DNA from: an uncultured Sphingomonadaceae bacterium
GTDB lineage: Bacteria > Pseudomonadota > Alphaproteobacteria > Sphingomonadales > Sphingomonadaceae
Assembly: GCA_903871605.1 (NCBI GenBank)
Contig: CAIQHF010000050.1
Span: 1-34,041, forward strand
Reading direction: 5' to 3'
Length of the DNA stretch: 34,041 nt
Shown piece after piece: positions 32,944 to 34,041 of the stretch (positions within the stretch are counted from its first letter, which is position 1; each line of letters opens with the position of its first letter). Under the pieces are notes generated by a model. The model was not told where the DNA came from, did not search any database, and saw only the letters and a list, made by a program, of their open reading frames with translations. The position numbers and the translations under genes are program-made.

Positions 32944-34041
32944 ATGGCTGACACTCCCGACACCACGCGCGACTGGCGCGACACCGTCTTCCTGCCGAAG
33001 ACCGACTTCCCGATGAAGGCCGGGCTCGCCGCCAAGGAGCCCGCGATCCTCGCCAAGTGGGAGGCCGACGACCTCTACGGCCAGCTGCGCCTCGCGCGGA
33101 TCGGTGCCGAACGCTTCCTGCTCCACGACGGCCCGCCCTACGCCAATGGCGACATCCACATGGGCCATGCGATGAACAAGGTCTTGAAGGACATCATCGT
33201 CCGGAGCCAGTCGCTGATGGGCAAGGACGCGCCCTACGTCCCCGGCTGGGATTGCCACGGCCTGCCGATCGAGTGGAAGGTCGAGGAGGCCTATCGCGCC
33301 CGCAAGCAGAACAAGGACGACGTCCCCGTCGAGCAGTTCCGCGCCGAGTGCCGCGCCTATGCGCAGAAATGGGTCGACGTGCAGCGCGAGCAGTTCAAGC
33401 GGCTCGGCGTGATGGGCGACTGGGCCGATCCCTATCTGACGATGAAGTATGAGGCCGAGGCGACGATCGTCGGCGAGCTTTTGAAGTTCGCCGAGACCGG
33501 CCAGCTCTATCGCGGCGCCAAGCCGGTGATGTGGAGCCCGGTGGAAAAGACCGCGCTCGCCGAGGCCGAGGTCGAATATGAGGACATCACCTCGACGCAG
33601 ATCGACGTGGCGTTCGAGATCGTCGATTCGCCGATCGAGGAGCTGAAAGGCGCCTACGCGGTGATCTGGACGACGACGCCGTGGACGATCCCGGTGAACC
33701 AGGCTTTGGCGTATGGGCCGGAGGTTGAGTATGCGGCGGTTCGATTTGCCGATGACATGGTGCTTTTGCTCGCCACAGAGTTAATGGACGTAGCGCTGAC
33801 GCGTGCCGGGCGCGCCTACGAAGACGGCTTGATCGTATGGGCTGGCAAAGGCGCCGACCTCGCCGGCACCGTCGCACAGCACCCGATGGCGAAGCGCTTC
33901 TCCCCCCTCCCCTTCAGGGGAGGGGCCGGGGGTGGGGCCGCGCCATCGGACGCAACGCCAGTAGGGGCGCCCCCCCCCCTCAAGGGGAGGGGGGAGAAGC
34001 GCTTCGCCATCGGGTGCTGTGCGACGGTGCCGGCGAGGTCG
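32944..34041 (+). CDS. ileS: Isoleucyl-tRNA synthetase, N-terminal part; frame runs into an inverted repeat at the window end
   Basis: 366 codons are open to the window edge. Residues 1-314 are clear IleRS: DWRDTVFLPKTDFPMKAGLAAKEP, the HIGH-like PYANGDIHMGHAMNK, PGWDCHGLPIEWKVEE, and the editing-domain entry VIWTTTPWTIPVNQALAY. IleRS charges tRNA-Ile and edits valine; the full enzyme is over 900 residues. After HPM (nt 33890) the sequence AKRFSPLPFRGGAGGG... no longer matches the family: it reads a family D-like palindrome and then, from about 33995, the reverse complement of the gene's own preceding bases. The frame has no stop, but the protein here cannot be normal IleRS. Either an assembly fold-back or a true rearrangement is present. 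Codons between 33700 and 33850 also use more TTG, GTT, CTT and TTA than the rest. Confidence 0.9.
   Translation, partial: MADTPDTTRDWRDTVFLPKTDFPMKAGLAAKEPAILAKWEADDLYGQLRLARIGAERFLLHDGPPYANGDIHMGHAMNKVLKDIIVRSQSLMGKDAPYVPGWDCHGLPIEWKVEEAYRARKQNKDDVPVEQFRAECRAYAQKWVDVQREQFKRLGVMGDWADPYLTMKYEAEATIVGELLKFAETGQLYRGAKPVMWSPVEKTALAEAEVEYEDITSTQIDVAFEIVDSPIEELKGAYAVIWTTTPWTIPVNQALAYGPEVEYAAVRFADDMVLLLATELMDVALTRAGRAYEDGLIVWAGKGADLAGTVAQHPMAKRFSPLPFRGGAGGGAAPSDATPVGAPPPLKGRGEKRFAIGCCATVPARS
33855..34041. repeat. Perfect 60-nt inverted repeat in ileS with a family D-like centre
   Basis: Arms 33855-33914 and 33982-34041 are exact reverse complements; the 67-nt loop at 33915-33981 holds GGGGAGGGGCCGGGGGTGGG and a run of 11 C. 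The outer 45 or so nt of each arm is ileS coding sequence. The second arm ends at the last base, so the true repeat may be longer. Confidence 0.95.

Overview
The window is ordinary-looking chromosome from a GC-rich alphaproteobacterium, very probably Sphingomonas or a close sphingomonad. Evidence: a MipZ division-site ATPase, a circularly permuted two-piece tmRNA, a PgmG-type phosphomannomutase/phosphoglucomutase, an NDUFS4-like complex I subunit, the amiC-mrcA-prfB block, and many sphingomonad-style palindromic repeats. I see no integrase, transposase gene, phage gene, CRISPR array, tRNA or rRNA.

Layout. 1-617: panC (minus, cut by the left edge), divergent from mipZ (716-1522). Then a membrane-anchored J-domain protein, pgmG and hrpB, all plus, and an NDUFS4-like gene. 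6282-9007 is a minus-strand operon: lemA, a secreted TPM protein with a glycine tail, a membrane TPM protein and a NUDIX hydrolase, joined by short overlaps. mscL and the tmRNA gene follow, then a small lipoprotein. A minus-strand acyl-CoA ligase/thioesterase pair is divergent from a double-domain TetR regulator. Next come a class A penicillin-binding protein, a TonB-like protein and the end-joining pair Ku and LigD. A minus-strand ABC exporter (ATPase and permease) and a ferredoxin reductase lead to amiC, mrcA (PBP1A) and prfB. prfB is translationally coupled to a lipoprotein methyltransferase and then thyA. folA, ribF and the 5' part of ileS close the window.

Functional groups: cell wall and division (MipZ, two class A PBPs, AmiC), DNA end joining (Ku, LigD), folate and dTMP supply (ThyA, FolA), cofactors (PanC, RibF), translation and rescue (RF2, tmRNA, IleRS), fatty-acid activation with a probable local regulator, and envelope proteins (LemA/TPM, MscL, TonB-like).

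The most striking signal is a dense set of palindromic, REPIN-like elements. I count about thirteen copies in four families, A to D. Most lie between genes, but some are inside genes. A 96-nt copy sits in frame in hrpB, an 81-nt copy sits in frame in ligD, and one copy forms the start of a TPM signal peptide. Others supply stop codons (tetR, ribF) or the start region (folA). At the right edge ileS runs into a family D-like element flanked by a perfect 60-nt inverted repeat that reaches the last base. That is either a real inverted duplication or an assembly fold-back. I found no convincing new defence or mobile system; the possible novelty is how these repeats become protein-coding sequence and gene-start or gene-end signals.
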